This document shows, in pieces, positions 23,143-32,831 of a DNA stretch of 64,000 bases. The position numbers were made by a program, and so were the translations under genes. The notes under the pieces are model-generated. The model had not been told where the DNA came from, searched no databases, and saw only the letters and a list, made by a program, of their open reading frames with translations. The DNA is from Micropterix aruncella (taxonomy: Eukaryota; Arthropoda; Insecta; Lepidoptera; Micropterigidae), in assembly GCA_944548615.1 (NCBI GenBank), contig OX155973.1:1100561-1164560 (forward strand), in the 5' to 3' direction. Within the stretch, counting starts at the first letter, position 1. Each line of letters starts with the position of its first letter.

Positions 23143-23355
23143 TGGGGGTCTGGCAGTGTATGCTGAAAAGCATTTAAATAAAATTTCAGCATCTCTGGCA
23201 TTTCGGTCATACACCATTATCTTACAATGCATTGGAGGAGGAATGCTAAAGTCCCCAATTGTTATCCAGTCATTCTGACATTAAAGGACAACAGCTTGAG
23301 CCATGCTGTTGATGTTGTAATCTCCTGACAAAAGTGACTTCTGTGGGTTCATAGG
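23143..23355 (-). pseudogene. R4/Dong-like copy e, internal relic
   Basis: The minus strand matches the R4 ORF around DFCIPPPMHWKVMLYDWTPE. Seen on plus: GGGTCTGGCAGTGTATGCTG, ATTTCAGCATCTCTGGC, TGCATTGGAGGAGGAATGC, CCCCAATTGTTATCCAGTCA, then upstream coding sequence to about 23355. It has neither 5' nor 3' end. Confidence 0.65.
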
Positions 23356-23424
23356 GTCATGGCTTATTCCAGCAAGAAAACAGCCGAAAGCAGATAGAAC
23401 TACACTTCACAGGTTAGTTTTAAT

Positions 23425-23880
23425 ATTAGTACATATACAGGAAATTTTGAACATTAGAGTTGGACTGTAGTGCGCAAAGTTATTCGGAACCGATGCGCAG
23501 TTGTTGTGAACGCACTGCCATTTAGTAATCATGGAGCATTGGAGTGGTGCGGATTCTGATATCGCTGTGAGAGCGTTTTACAAGCAGGGTGACAGTGTGA
23601 CTGCTGAGCAAAGAGTAGTTCGACAGCATTACCAGCTAGGACATCGTGGACGTGTCCCATCTGCTCATGCGATTACAACGTGGGTGCGTAATTTTGAAGA
23701 AACTGGTTCAGCCTTGAAAAGAAGCCTCCGGGTGGCTTTTGAACGGTACATACCCCAGAGAACATTGCAGCTGTTTGAGCCCTCGCCGCTCTGTTCGACA
23801 ACATGCATCTGCGCTAGAGATTTGGCGACAAAGCGTACAAATATACTGCACAAACTAAAGGTAATGAAAGTATAATGCAT
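23425..23880 (+). pseudogene. IS630/mariner-type transposase N-terminal fragment (DUF4817-like)
   Basis: The frame 23531-23875 begins MEHWSGADSDIAVRAFYKQG, then RVVRQHYQLGHRGRVPSAHA and ITTWVRNFEETGS. This pattern (Y/FyK.gdSv..aqR..r.hy......vPs...I..Wv.nFeetGs) is the helix-turn-helix region of insect IS630/mariner-like transposases with a DUF4817 domain. After about residue 75 the match ends and the catalytic DDE part is missing. The upstream 100 bp (TTCGGAACCGATGCGCAGTT) recurs inverted at 6330-6510. Confidence 0.5.
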
Positions 23881-24139
23881 GACTTAATGGAAACATAAAT
23901 CGCATACTGTATATATGTATTTTCGTCAACAAAAGATGTTTTTTCTGTGTTTATTTGTGCAAATTATATAACTTCAAAATTATATAATTATTCATATAAT
24001 TATATATTTTTTTTAAACATTTTTTGCAACCACGATTGACCTTTGAATAGCTATGTAATAGACCAAACTTCATGCGGGCAGACTGGCACCATTCCCATCA
24101 CAGGAATGACCTACACTCTACTAATATAATTAAGCCTAT
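23881..24139. other. No recognisable feature
   Basis: AT-rich spacer. Confidence 0.4.
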
Positions 24140-24360
24140 GTAGCTCAACCTGGTAGCTAGTGGTTTCGTGCAGCTTGGGCCATTCGATCCATTTGTTCTT
24201 GGATCGGCTCAGTTCACGATTCAGTTCTTATTCCGAAGCCTCCTCGTGTGGAAGGCTACTCCGTGTAAGACTCTAGCGTCTCAGGCCTCACAGATGGTGG
24301 ATAGGTCTACTGGACGTCGGTTGTGCACTTTGACTAATTGCTGAAGGAGTCTGGAGACTA

Positions 24361-25532
24361 TTTATTTTTATTTTTATTTATTTATTTAGGTACATAGGAT
24401 TAGGTATACAGTTCATTCATAGGTCATGTAATCTTATAATAATTATATAAATTATTTAATAATTAATATAGGGAGGTTTAACACATCTTACATGACCTTT
24501 AATGCCAATAGCACATCTAACTAGGCGATAATTTGGCCCGTTTCTAGATGTGCATATTTTTATGCAATTTTAAGAAATGAAGTGTTTTCTTTTTAAATAA
24601 ATTATTTGGACCCACCACCTGTATATACACATAAATATACCAATTTTATAAAAAATATAGCTATGTAATAAATATATACATTTATAGTTGTAATTTAATA
24701 AAATTTAATTAAGAAAAATAGATAAGTGATACTAAATAAATTGTCGTGCGTTGCAAAGAAGTTGATCAGATTTTACATACCCCCTGTTAAGTAGCCATCT
24801 ATTAAGGTTTGCTTTAACCCTTGGAGTAAATGGGTATTTTCATGGATGCATCTGTCTCTTTTGCAGGATTTTCAGCGACATCGACCTTAAAGTACTATAA
24901 CTACGAAACTACTACACCAATCATAAAAAGAACAACTGCACAATGATTGCATTGAAATTTCGAATATAGAATATTGAAATATCATTTTGTAAAACAATTA
25001 GATAATTATGAATAAATATGAGAACGTCAAAGAAGTGAAAAAAACGCGGAACCAGATCTGGTCGTATCATACTCAACGGATAATTGTTTCAGAAGCAGAT
25101 TTGGTCGTATCATACTCAACGGGTTAAATATTTTTATGTTAGGATAATTTTTCATGTCTTCACTAAGGGAATTATATAATTTTGGGGCTATGTAGAATAT
25201 ATGTCTCTGGGCAAATGTTGTCCTGACTGACGGAATTATATAATTGATACTCGCGGACATTCTTGTGTTCAGATTGTTTTGAGTTCGGGCGTGGTCATCT
25301 CTAGATTTGTAGAATGCAAGAAGCGCTTGCTTAATGAATAACTGTTTAGCTGATAGCACATGGGATTGGGAAAATAACAAGGCAGATGGATGACGCCGGT
25401 TTTTCCTGTGAATTACTCTCAATAATAATTTCTGCGCTTTTGTCAATCTATCCAGATTATCATTAGTAGTAGCGCCCCATGCCGCGACTCCGTAGGACAA
25501 AATACTCTGACACAAGGCCAAAATACTCTGAC
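24361..25532 (-). pseudogene. CR1/jockey-group LINE 3' end inside RP1 copy G
   Basis: The minus frame 25521-25027 begins within the reverse transcriptase C-terminal region. It reads QSILSYGVAAWGATTNDNLD, LTKAQKLLLRVIHRKNRRHP, SAKQLFIKQALLAFYKSR, then RHIFYIAPKLYNSLSEDMKN. These match the connection segment of CR1/jockey-group LINEs. The tail (TTTATTTATTTTTATTT on plus at 24361) gives the orientation. A TTAA-type MITE at 24814-25127 replaces the natural C-terminus, so the last about 25 residues of the frame are MITE-derived. Confidence 0.7.
24814..25127. mobile_element. TTAA-flanked MITE (piggyBac-like)
   Basis: TTAACCCTTGGAGTAAATGG at the left and CATACTCAACGGGTTAA at the right give TTAA duplications and GGGTTAA-type ends. 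The inner sequence (TTGCATTGAAATTTCGAATA, TTTTGTAAAACAATTAGATA, ATGAATAAATATGAGAA) is related to 46738-46840 in the larger TTAA element. It is inserted in the LINE 3' region. Confidence 0.6.
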
Positions 25533-25993
25533 ACTTTAGAAATATACTGTCTCCTAAGCAGCAGGGGTGGATGTTGACCTGTCGTCAACCACTCTCGAAA
25601 TGACCATTAGGCTACCTGATCCTGAATTCAGAGGCGGGCAAAAGATGCCTTGGGTTCGCGATAGATTCAAACTGAATCACCGCTGAGCATACGGTAGGTA
25701 GAAGTCGCGCAAGTGTCCTCGGACTCGTGACCAGTCGGGAGGTTGGAAGTATCCTGATGGTTAATTCCAGACGGAGATATTTTTAAAAAACTGGTAGTCA
25801 GGGAGCGAGGCTGCCCGCTGCGAACATTTCCCGTTGCCTCACCGTAAGGCGTTGGCCTCTGACGGGCATGTTGGGATAGCTAGACAGTAGATTTGTATTG
25901 CTTCTAAGTCTTCTACGTTCATCCCACGGCTAAAAGAATGATCACATATCGTTACACCAGCCTGGGGTGTCGGCACCGCCCTACTGAGCCTTT

Positions 25994-26235
25994 CTAGCTA
26001 AGTACGCCAATCTCTAGAAGCATGAGCATTACCTTTCCGTAAGTTTTCAGCAGTGCGCCGACGTCATTCTTTGAATTCCTCTTTTTGGCTGATGAGATTT
26101 GAGTTGTTGAACGGCCCTTGTCCGTCTTCCCCACCTTCGTTAAAGCGATCCGATCACTCTCCTTCTTTTTCTGCTCCTTCCTTTCCTCCATGAGTACTTT
26201 GTAGTTTTTGTATTTTCGCTTCGGGGGCTTCGCAC
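25994..26235 (-). CDS. FSAF1/C1orf131-like protein, exon 2
   Basis: The exon opens after the acceptor TTAATACAG (26236-26244 on minus). It reads GAKPPKRKYKNYKVLMEERK, EQKKKESDRIALTKVGKTD, then SAKKRNSKNDVGALLKTYGK and stops at 25994. GAKPPK.xYxNYKVLqE is the signature block of the C1orf131 (FSAF1) family. It joins in phase 1 to exon 1, where the split codon is G+GT for Gly. The last residues (VMLMLLEIGVLS) do not look like the family's C-terminal glycine-phenylalanine-leucine block. AAG|GTAATG just before them could be a splice donor to a third exon not found here. The stop lies about 10 bp from RP1 copy G. Confidence 0.8.
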
Positions 26236-26344
26236 CTGTATTAAACAACACAAGTAGGCAGTGCGGCTAGAAACAAAGTTGGAATTTTTACTTTCCTCGC
26301 ATGATTCTGGAAGCCATTGAAATAAGAAGAACCCCGAACTTCAA

Positions 26345-26790
26345 TAGAGGCAAGGGTCACAAACATTCTTCTACGTAGAATCCTCTTCTTAACCTCCTGA
26401 GCACATTATTCTGAGGTTTGCGTTTAAAATGGCAACCTCAAAATATGAAAAACCAGATTTTCCAGTGCATGTCTTTTTTTTACTATTTTACTCTAAATAC
26501 GTCATTATTAATAAGTGTACTGAAAGTTTACAAAAAAACTTTACAAAAAGGTTGTCTGGAACTTAGGAGGTTAAAATGTTATCAAATCCCATCGCCGAGC
26601 GCAAGGACGTAGCACAAGATAATAGGAGAGTTGTGTGGACAGCAGATTTTCAAAATTCGCACGCGACAAACCCGCCCCGCCCCATAACTGTTATAATCTG
26701 CGCAGTAACAGCAGCTGTTTGCCGCCTACCCGCAGATGACGATTGACAGCTTTTCAATCTACCCTGTAGCGAAACGCTAGGTGCGGTAAC
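26345..26790 (+). repeat. Diverged copy of the 22.1 kb fold-back core
   Basis: CTTCTACGTAGAATCCTCTT, GCCGAGCGCAAGGACGTA, AACTGTTATAATCTGCGCAG and TTTGCCGCCTACCCGCAGAT match the spacer and right arm of the fold-back at 22312-22616. The left arm is missing. The copy is interrupted by a 186 bp TTAA MITE. Confidence 0.65.
26389..26574. mobile_element. 186 bp TTAA-flanked MITE
   Basis: TTAACCTCCTGAGCAC at the left and ACTTAGGAGGTTAA at the right give ends CCTCCT(A/G)AG and TTAA duplication. The paralogous empty site is visible at 22338-22350, where CTCTTCTTAAAATGTT is continuous. Confidence 0.8.
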
Positions 26791-27049
26791 TTCGTTCGTA
26801 AAAAAAGAACCAATTATTGAAAAAATAAATAGAAACCTATTTAACAATGATAAGAACCATACTTTAGCCTCAGAAAATGTAACTTCAATTATATAGGACA
26901 TGTAAAAGAATTTTTAATAAATAAAATACATATTTTTAACGTTTATTTATTACTGATAGCAACTAAACATTAAAAATAAGGATTAACATAAATATAATAA
27001 ATGACGGAAAATCTATGACCTGCAAAAAAAAAAAATTTAATACAAACGG
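26791..27049. other. No recognisable feature
   Basis: AT-rich intronic spacer. Confidence 0.4.
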
Positions 27050-27762
27050 AGCTGCCACGGAATTCACCGACCAAAGTCCGGCCCATCATATAGTGTTATT
27101 ACTATTCTGGGGGGTGAGCAGTGGATTCCGGGCCCATCATATATAATTTTTACACTTCTGGGAGGTGAAGGGTGGATTCCGGACTAACGACCGGCTGTGG
27201 TAGGTTTAGGACAGCTGTCTTGCCACATGCGAGCGTTCACCTTACCACCCATTCACTCCCCCTTCGAAGCCATAGCATTTGAGATGCGGATATCGCGGTT
27301 TTAGATATTTTTCTAAGAAGGAAATGATTATTTTCCTGGAGAGACCAAGATCTTTAAAAAGGTGAAACAGAGATTTAGCTGGCAGGCCACGAGCGCCAAC
27401 TTCCACCGCGTGAAGGTGAACAGTGAAGCCGTTCCGGGTGACGGAATTTGCGAGATCATGGTATTTATTTAATTTGGACTCCTGGTGTTTTGGGATATTT
27501 GATTCCCATGGAACAGTTAATTCTACGATAAGGGCCATCTTCCGAGATGGAGAGTAAAGAGTTATATCTGGACGCAGGGCTGTGCATCCGAGACTTTCAG
27601 GGAATTTATACTGCGTAGAGACCGAATCGACCTCCAGAATCCAAACTGAAGCTTTCTCAATTATTGAGAAAGGTTTTGTAGTGAAATGTTTTTTGCCTTT
27701 CGAGCCATCCCGCACAAACTGTATTGGGGGTTTGAAGGGTACTGTCAAACCCCCAGTGTTCT
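27050..27762 (-). pseudogene. R4/Dong-like LINE copy f with duplicated 3' UTR
   Basis: The minus frame 27775-27242 encodes the endonuclease part (RPDITLYSPSRKMALIVELT, KHQESKLNKYHDLANSVTRN) without the knuckle. A one-base shift near the end changes the last residues. The 3' UTR shows the segment GGTGAGCAGTGGATTCCGG / GGTGAAGGGTGGATTCCGG and GGCCCATCATATA twice, so the tail was duplicated. The left end on plus is AATACAAACGGAGCTGCCAC. Confidence 0.75.
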
Positions 27763-27937
27763 GATGTGCAACCAAATTTGGTCGTTACGTAGCCGAAGGG
27801 TTAAGACATTTTCTTATTCACTTACATCAGACTTTCGTAAATACGAAATCAAAGGCAGAGAGCCAAAATAGACTGGCTGGAGTCGTCACGAGCTGAAACA
27901 TTTATGACACACCGCCGTGAGCGAGATAGGTATATGT
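27763..27937. other. No recognisable feature
   Basis: Intronic spacer. Confidence 0.4.
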
Positions 27938-29159
27938 AATAGAACTCTGGTTAACCGAAATTGGGTTATCCGAGATCCGGGTTATCCGAAACGCCTCTGA
28001 AAAAGTCAAACGTATGTAAAACTTTACACTGTTTTCTCACAACTCAAAACATGTTGCTGATCACAACAAAATCACTGAAAACATCCGACTTTGGAAAAGT
28101 AGGCGAAGTTCTTTATTTTTGGTTCATTCGATAACGAGAAAAAGGCAAGTGGTTGTTCAACGTGTAAATAGTTGAACAACGGCGGGATCATAACCGTGAA
28201 TTAATTATACTAAAATAAATAAATAGATTCTAATATGTGGGTACTTTACAAAATGAGACAAAATCGATGCGCGCAAATCCCTCAAACATCAACACGTAAT
28301 CAGATATATGTCTGTAAAACACCGACTGACCTGTGATGATGATCCTCGCCTATCTGGAAGTCCCAGCACTGCTACGGACCCTCGAGGGGCCTGCTGGTGG
28401 ATTTCTCATGCAAGTATCTTCGAAAATGTCACACACGACCCGCTCGACGCGGATTAGTTCTTTCGCGGAGTTTTATTCTGATTTTGCGGAGCGGTTTAAG
28501 AAGGGGATAAATAAAAGCGGTACAGTCGCGAGATTATGCATAAACCTCTGAAAAATATATATGCTGTCGTTCTGACAGCGCGGCGGATAATTATAAAAAC
28601 TAGCGGGGGGTAGGCATTTTACGAGCAAACGCAGTACTGGCAGCGTTCAAGTCGTTCTTCTTTTTCTTCGGAGTCAACATCTGACAGTGAAATCGAACAT
28701 CCACATACACTAATCAAATGCTGATGCAATGATACTTTGCGCGCAACCAGCAAGCCTTTTGACTGGCCTGATACTTCAATAAAATATGAAATGTTAGCTG
28801 AGTTGTTATGTGAGGAATATTTTTTTTTGTGCAGCTCTGGGTGGTTAAGGCTCAGACAAACAGAAAACGAACTGTCCGCGCGGACTGTCCGTGGGCGAAA
28901 TGACCGCAGTCCGCCGCGGACTAGTAGTGGTCAAATAGAACGCGAAAAAGTGACAGCGAACCAGTGCAAATTCTTTCTTCATCAAGTAATTATCATGTCT
29001 AGCGGATCGTCTGACGAAGAAGAATTGCTTCTTTTGTTAGCTGTGAGTTTAGCAACAAGACGAAAAAGGAAATGGGTATGTCATAGTAATAGTGAATTTT
29101 TTTACGGGCATTATATGGTTATATTACGCTCGTGGCCTGCCAGCGCTAAGCTTACGCTC

Positions 29160-29491
29160 TGCCTCGTGGCTAAGGCGCTCGTGGCCTGCCAGCTAAATCT
29201 CTATTTCACCTCTTTAAAGATCTTGGCCTTTCCAGAAAAATAATCAACTCTTTCTTAGAAAAATTATCTAAAACTGCGATTTGCGCATCTCAAATTCTAT
29301 GGCTTCGAAGGGGGAGTGAATGGGTGGCAAGGTGAACGCTCACATGTGGCAAGACAGCTGTCCTAAACCTACCACAGCCGGTTCGTAAGTCCGGAATCCA
29401 CTGCTCACCCCCCAGAAGTGTAAAAAATAGTATTATGATGGGCCCGACTCCGGTCGGTGAATTCCATGGCAGCTCCGTTTGTATTTATTAT
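29160..29491 (+). repeat. R4/Dong-like copy g, 3' end in Harbinger intron 1
   Basis: From GCTCGTGGCCTGCCAGCTAA to CAGCTCCGTTTGTATTTATT. Its last about 55 codons and 3' UTR are nearly the same as the copies at 49.3 and 52.9 kb. A short rearranged duplication (GCTCGTGGCCTGCCAGCGCT) precedes it at 29130-29165. Confidence 0.85.
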
Positions 29492-30171
29492 TGACTTATT
29501 TTACACATTGACTTAACAGGTACACGAGATAAATGAAAAAAGAAAGGAGTGCGGTGAATTTCATCGACTCTGCTGTGAATTAAGTTCATTCGAAGACCGC
29601 TTCTTCACGTATTTTCGAATGTCTCAAGAACTGTTTGAAAATTTACACACTCTTCCTCGACCGAAGATAACAAAATTGACCACTAACTGGAGGAAACCCA
29701 TTCCGACTAAGGAAAGATTAGCGATCTGCTTGAGGTAAGTGAAAATATTTTTTCTCAAAATAATTGTTATTGTTCGTTTGGATTTTTTAAATTAATATTT
29801 TACACTAGTAAGAACAAAATATAAATTTTAAAAAAATTTTTAATTGACACAAAATGTTTTCTCAATTTGTTCACAAGGAATGTTTTTTTTTATTTCTCGC
29901 TGCTCTCCTGTTGTTCCATTTCTCTTCCTAAGAATGTTTCGAACCAACTTGCTGAAGTCATTGCTGATTCAGGGAGAGCAACACTTCGTGGCTGGTTTGC
30001 GCTTTGCAGATGAGTGTAATTCACTTCTTCGGAGGAATGATCAGAGTCGCTGGAATTTTGCCACGATACATTTCTGGGAGAAAACAGAGCTGGATTTTGA
30101 CGTATATCAGCAAGTTCAGCGCGACCAAACATTTGGGCCAACTCCATTTTCAAAACGGCTTGTGTTGTAGG

Positions 30172-32831
30172 CAGTGACGGCTCGTCCTAAGGAGCGCTGG
30201 TGCGGTGCACTCCCACAAAAATTTAAGCAATTAAATCAATAATTACCCTGTACACTTTTTTAAAAATAATCCATCGCTAGGAACAATAATCCGACCGACT
30301 AAGTGGAGCGCCAGCGAATACGCTCCTATGAACCAATGTTCAGTACAACAAACAGCACTGAATGTAACGAGTGCGAAAGAGAAAAATCGACAATCTCCTG
30401 CACGTGAAACAAAAGATTTTGTATCGAAATTTAGCAGTATTAAGAGCGCCGCTCCAACGGGTGAACAACGCGCATGCGCTCTCGGCTCGCTATGTCGCTC
30501 CCACCGGGACGTAGCCAGTGCGGCTACGTTCATACTGTTGCCGAACGTAAACAAAATTAAATGTCAGTCAGTGTCAATAATTGACACTCGCGCGCGAGGC
30601 AATATCGAATTTTGGCACTGTTTGACTGTAAATAATTAGAAAAATAGCTTGTTTGCATGTTATTTGGCGGTAACAATGGAACAATACAGTGTGTCGTACA
30701 TAAAAAACTGTGAAAAGACTTTAGAAGTGCGTCTCGAACTAAAATCAAAGGGGCGACCGCGTCCTGAAATAACGCTAACACAAACGTGTAGTACAAAATC
30801 TAAAACTTATACACGTGTTTTCAAACCTGAGCAGTATACCAAAACACCGTGGTTATGTGGGTGTGAAGAAACGAACAAATTGTTTTGTTTTCCATGTCTT
30901 GTGTTTGGAGCCGGCGCGGGCGGTGGTGGCGAGACTGTATGGACAGAAACTGGTGTTCAAGATTTAGCGCATCTTTCAATTAAAGTGAAAAAACATTCGC
31001 AATCTCGATTTCATATGTTAAATGAAGTGCAATTGGCATCTATCGGGCGACAAGATATTCGAAAGGCGCTCGATTCTGCTTATCGAAAATCTATTCGAGA
31101 GTTCAATGAGCGTGTTGATGAAAATCGATATATTTTACGTCGCTTAATAGATTGCGTGGTATTCTGTGGTGCATTCCAAATTGCATTACGGGGACACGAT
31201 GAATCTACGGAATCTCTGAATCCCGGAATATATAGAGGCTTGGTTGATTTTGTGTCAGAGATCGATTTGGCCATGAAGCAGCACTTATCAAGCAGTTCTG
31301 TTTTTAAAGGTACGTCTAAATCAATTCAAAACGATATTTTGGATGCTATTTATGAAGTTTGCAGATGTGAAATACAGATACAAATAAAAAATGCAGATTT
31401 TGTTGCAATTCAGGCAGACGAATCAACTGATTGTTCTACTATTCAACAGCTGGTGTTTATTATAAGGTATATACATGATGGTAAAATTTACGAACGATTT
31501 TTGAAATTTTTACAACCTAAGGGTTATACATCAGAAGTAATAGCGGCTGAAATCATGAAAGAGCTTGATTCTTTAAATATTGATAAAAAAAAATAATTGG
31601 ACAGAGCTACGACGGAGCTGCCGTCATGAGTGGAAGTACAAATGGCGTCCAAAAGATTATTAGAAATATCTACCCATATGCTTATTATGTACATTGTTAC
31701 GCGCATCAACTCAATTTAATTTTAGAAAAATGTGCATCGATTAACCACACAGTACGAAGCTTCTTTTGCAATTTGCATGCATTTCCATCGTTTTTCACGC
31801 GATCGCCGAAAAGATCCGAATTTTTAAAAGAAATCGTCCACAAAAGAATACCTGCCGCTCCACAGACAAGATGGAATTATAATACACGTACAGTAAAAGT
31901 TTTATACGATAACTTAGAGCCCCTGAAAGAGTGTATGCAAGCAATAACGGACAGTCGTAACAGTGACCCAAAAACATTTAATCAAGCTCAAATGCTCCTT
32001 TCATATTTAAATGAAGACAATTTTTTATATTGGCTAAACTTTTTCGCGACGCTCATGCCCCACTGTGAAATGCTGTTCAAGTGTTTGCAGTCTCGATCCC
32101 TTGACTCAATTAAAATTATGAAAGAAGTCACTAAATTTGAAAAGGTCGTCAATGAATTACGTGATGCTGTTCCACCGCCTTCGCCTAAGAAAAAACGTCG
32201 GCCTGATAACGTGAATCATTCAGCTATGAGAAAAGAAGTGTGTGACATATTACGAATGCAGATAAAAGACAGATTTGTTCATACAGACCATTTATTGGCG
32301 TCCAAATTGTTTTACACTGACAAATTTTTAGACTACAATAAGAGTTTTCCGGATGATGATTTTAAGAAAGTGGTAAACACGTATGATTTCCTGGAAAAAA
32401 CTAAACTGAAAAATGAGCTATTAGTCATTTATAGCAGAGAAGATTTTCACAACGCTGACGGCGCCGTTGCTTTACTTCAACATTTTATGGAATTTGCATT
32501 AGAATCCGTATTTGCTGAAAGCATGAAACTGCTAAAAATTATTTGTACCATTCCTATGACGTCAGTAGAAAGTGAGCGCTGTTTTTCGACGTTAAATAAA
32601 GTCAAAACGTTTTCACGCAATACTATGGCACAAGATCGTCTGAATGCATTGTGTATGATAAGCATAGAAAAACGCTTAATTAATTCCATCTCAGACTTTC
32701 ACAAGAAAGTGATAGATGTTTTCGCTGGACAAAAAGACCGGCGAATGGATTTTATTTACAAATAAATGTAAATAATTATATCCTGTTTTTTTTATTGCAC
32801 ACCCATAAAAAATATTCACGAGCCGCCTCTG
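30172..32831 (+). mobile_element. hAT transposon, 2660 bp, 8 bp duplication GTTGTAGG
   Basis: The ends are CAGTGACGGCTCGT (30172-30185) and, inverted, CAGAGGCGGCTCGT (32818-32831), two mismatches in 14. GTTGTAGG lies at 30164-30171 and 32832-32839 without mismatch, the 8 bp duplication diagnostic for hAT. It sits in the BESS motif of the Harbinger MADF gene. It carries one transposase gene in plus orientation. Confidence 0.95.
30676..32765 (+). pseudogene. hAT transposase (ZMYM1-like), intact but for one A-run frameshift
   Basis: The frame from ATG 30676 has a TTF-type zinc finger (TPWLCGCEETNKLFCFPCLV, HSQSRFHMLNEVQ). It continues to ADFVAIQADESTDCSTIQQL, the first catalytic Asp block, and stops at 31594. 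The next frame reads from 31593 IIGQSYDGAAVMSGSTNGVQ, the second Asp block, HCYAHQLNLILEKC and APQTRWNYNTRTVK. It then has the hATC dimerisation domain with catalytic Glu region (TSVESERCFSTLNKVKTFSR, DRLNALCMISIEKRL), ending at 32765. The two frames meet at nine As (31585-31593); ten As would make one frame of about 696 residues, a normal length for the family. Whether this is a true mutation or a sequence error cannot be told here. Confidence 0.9.

Larger units (their letters stand above)
24140..25985 (+). repeat. RP1 copy G, split by a LINE
   Basis: RP1 sequence of the copy F subfamily. The first part is 24140-24360 (TTTCGTGCAGCTTGGGCCAT, CTCAGTTCACGATTCAG, GTGTGGAAGGCTACTCCG, CTGAAGGAGTCTGGAGACTA). 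The second part is 25533-25985 (AAATATACTGTCTCCTAAGC to TTACACCAGCCTGGGGTGTC). A LINE 3' end with its A-rich tail fills the gap. The 3' end lies about 10 bp past the stop of the FSAF1-like gene on the other strand. Confidence 0.65.

Noticed and set aside
28330..28480. Possible mariner transposase piece (DDDPRLSGSPSTAT)
   Set aside because: Only about 14 suggestive residues, with nothing conserved before or after.
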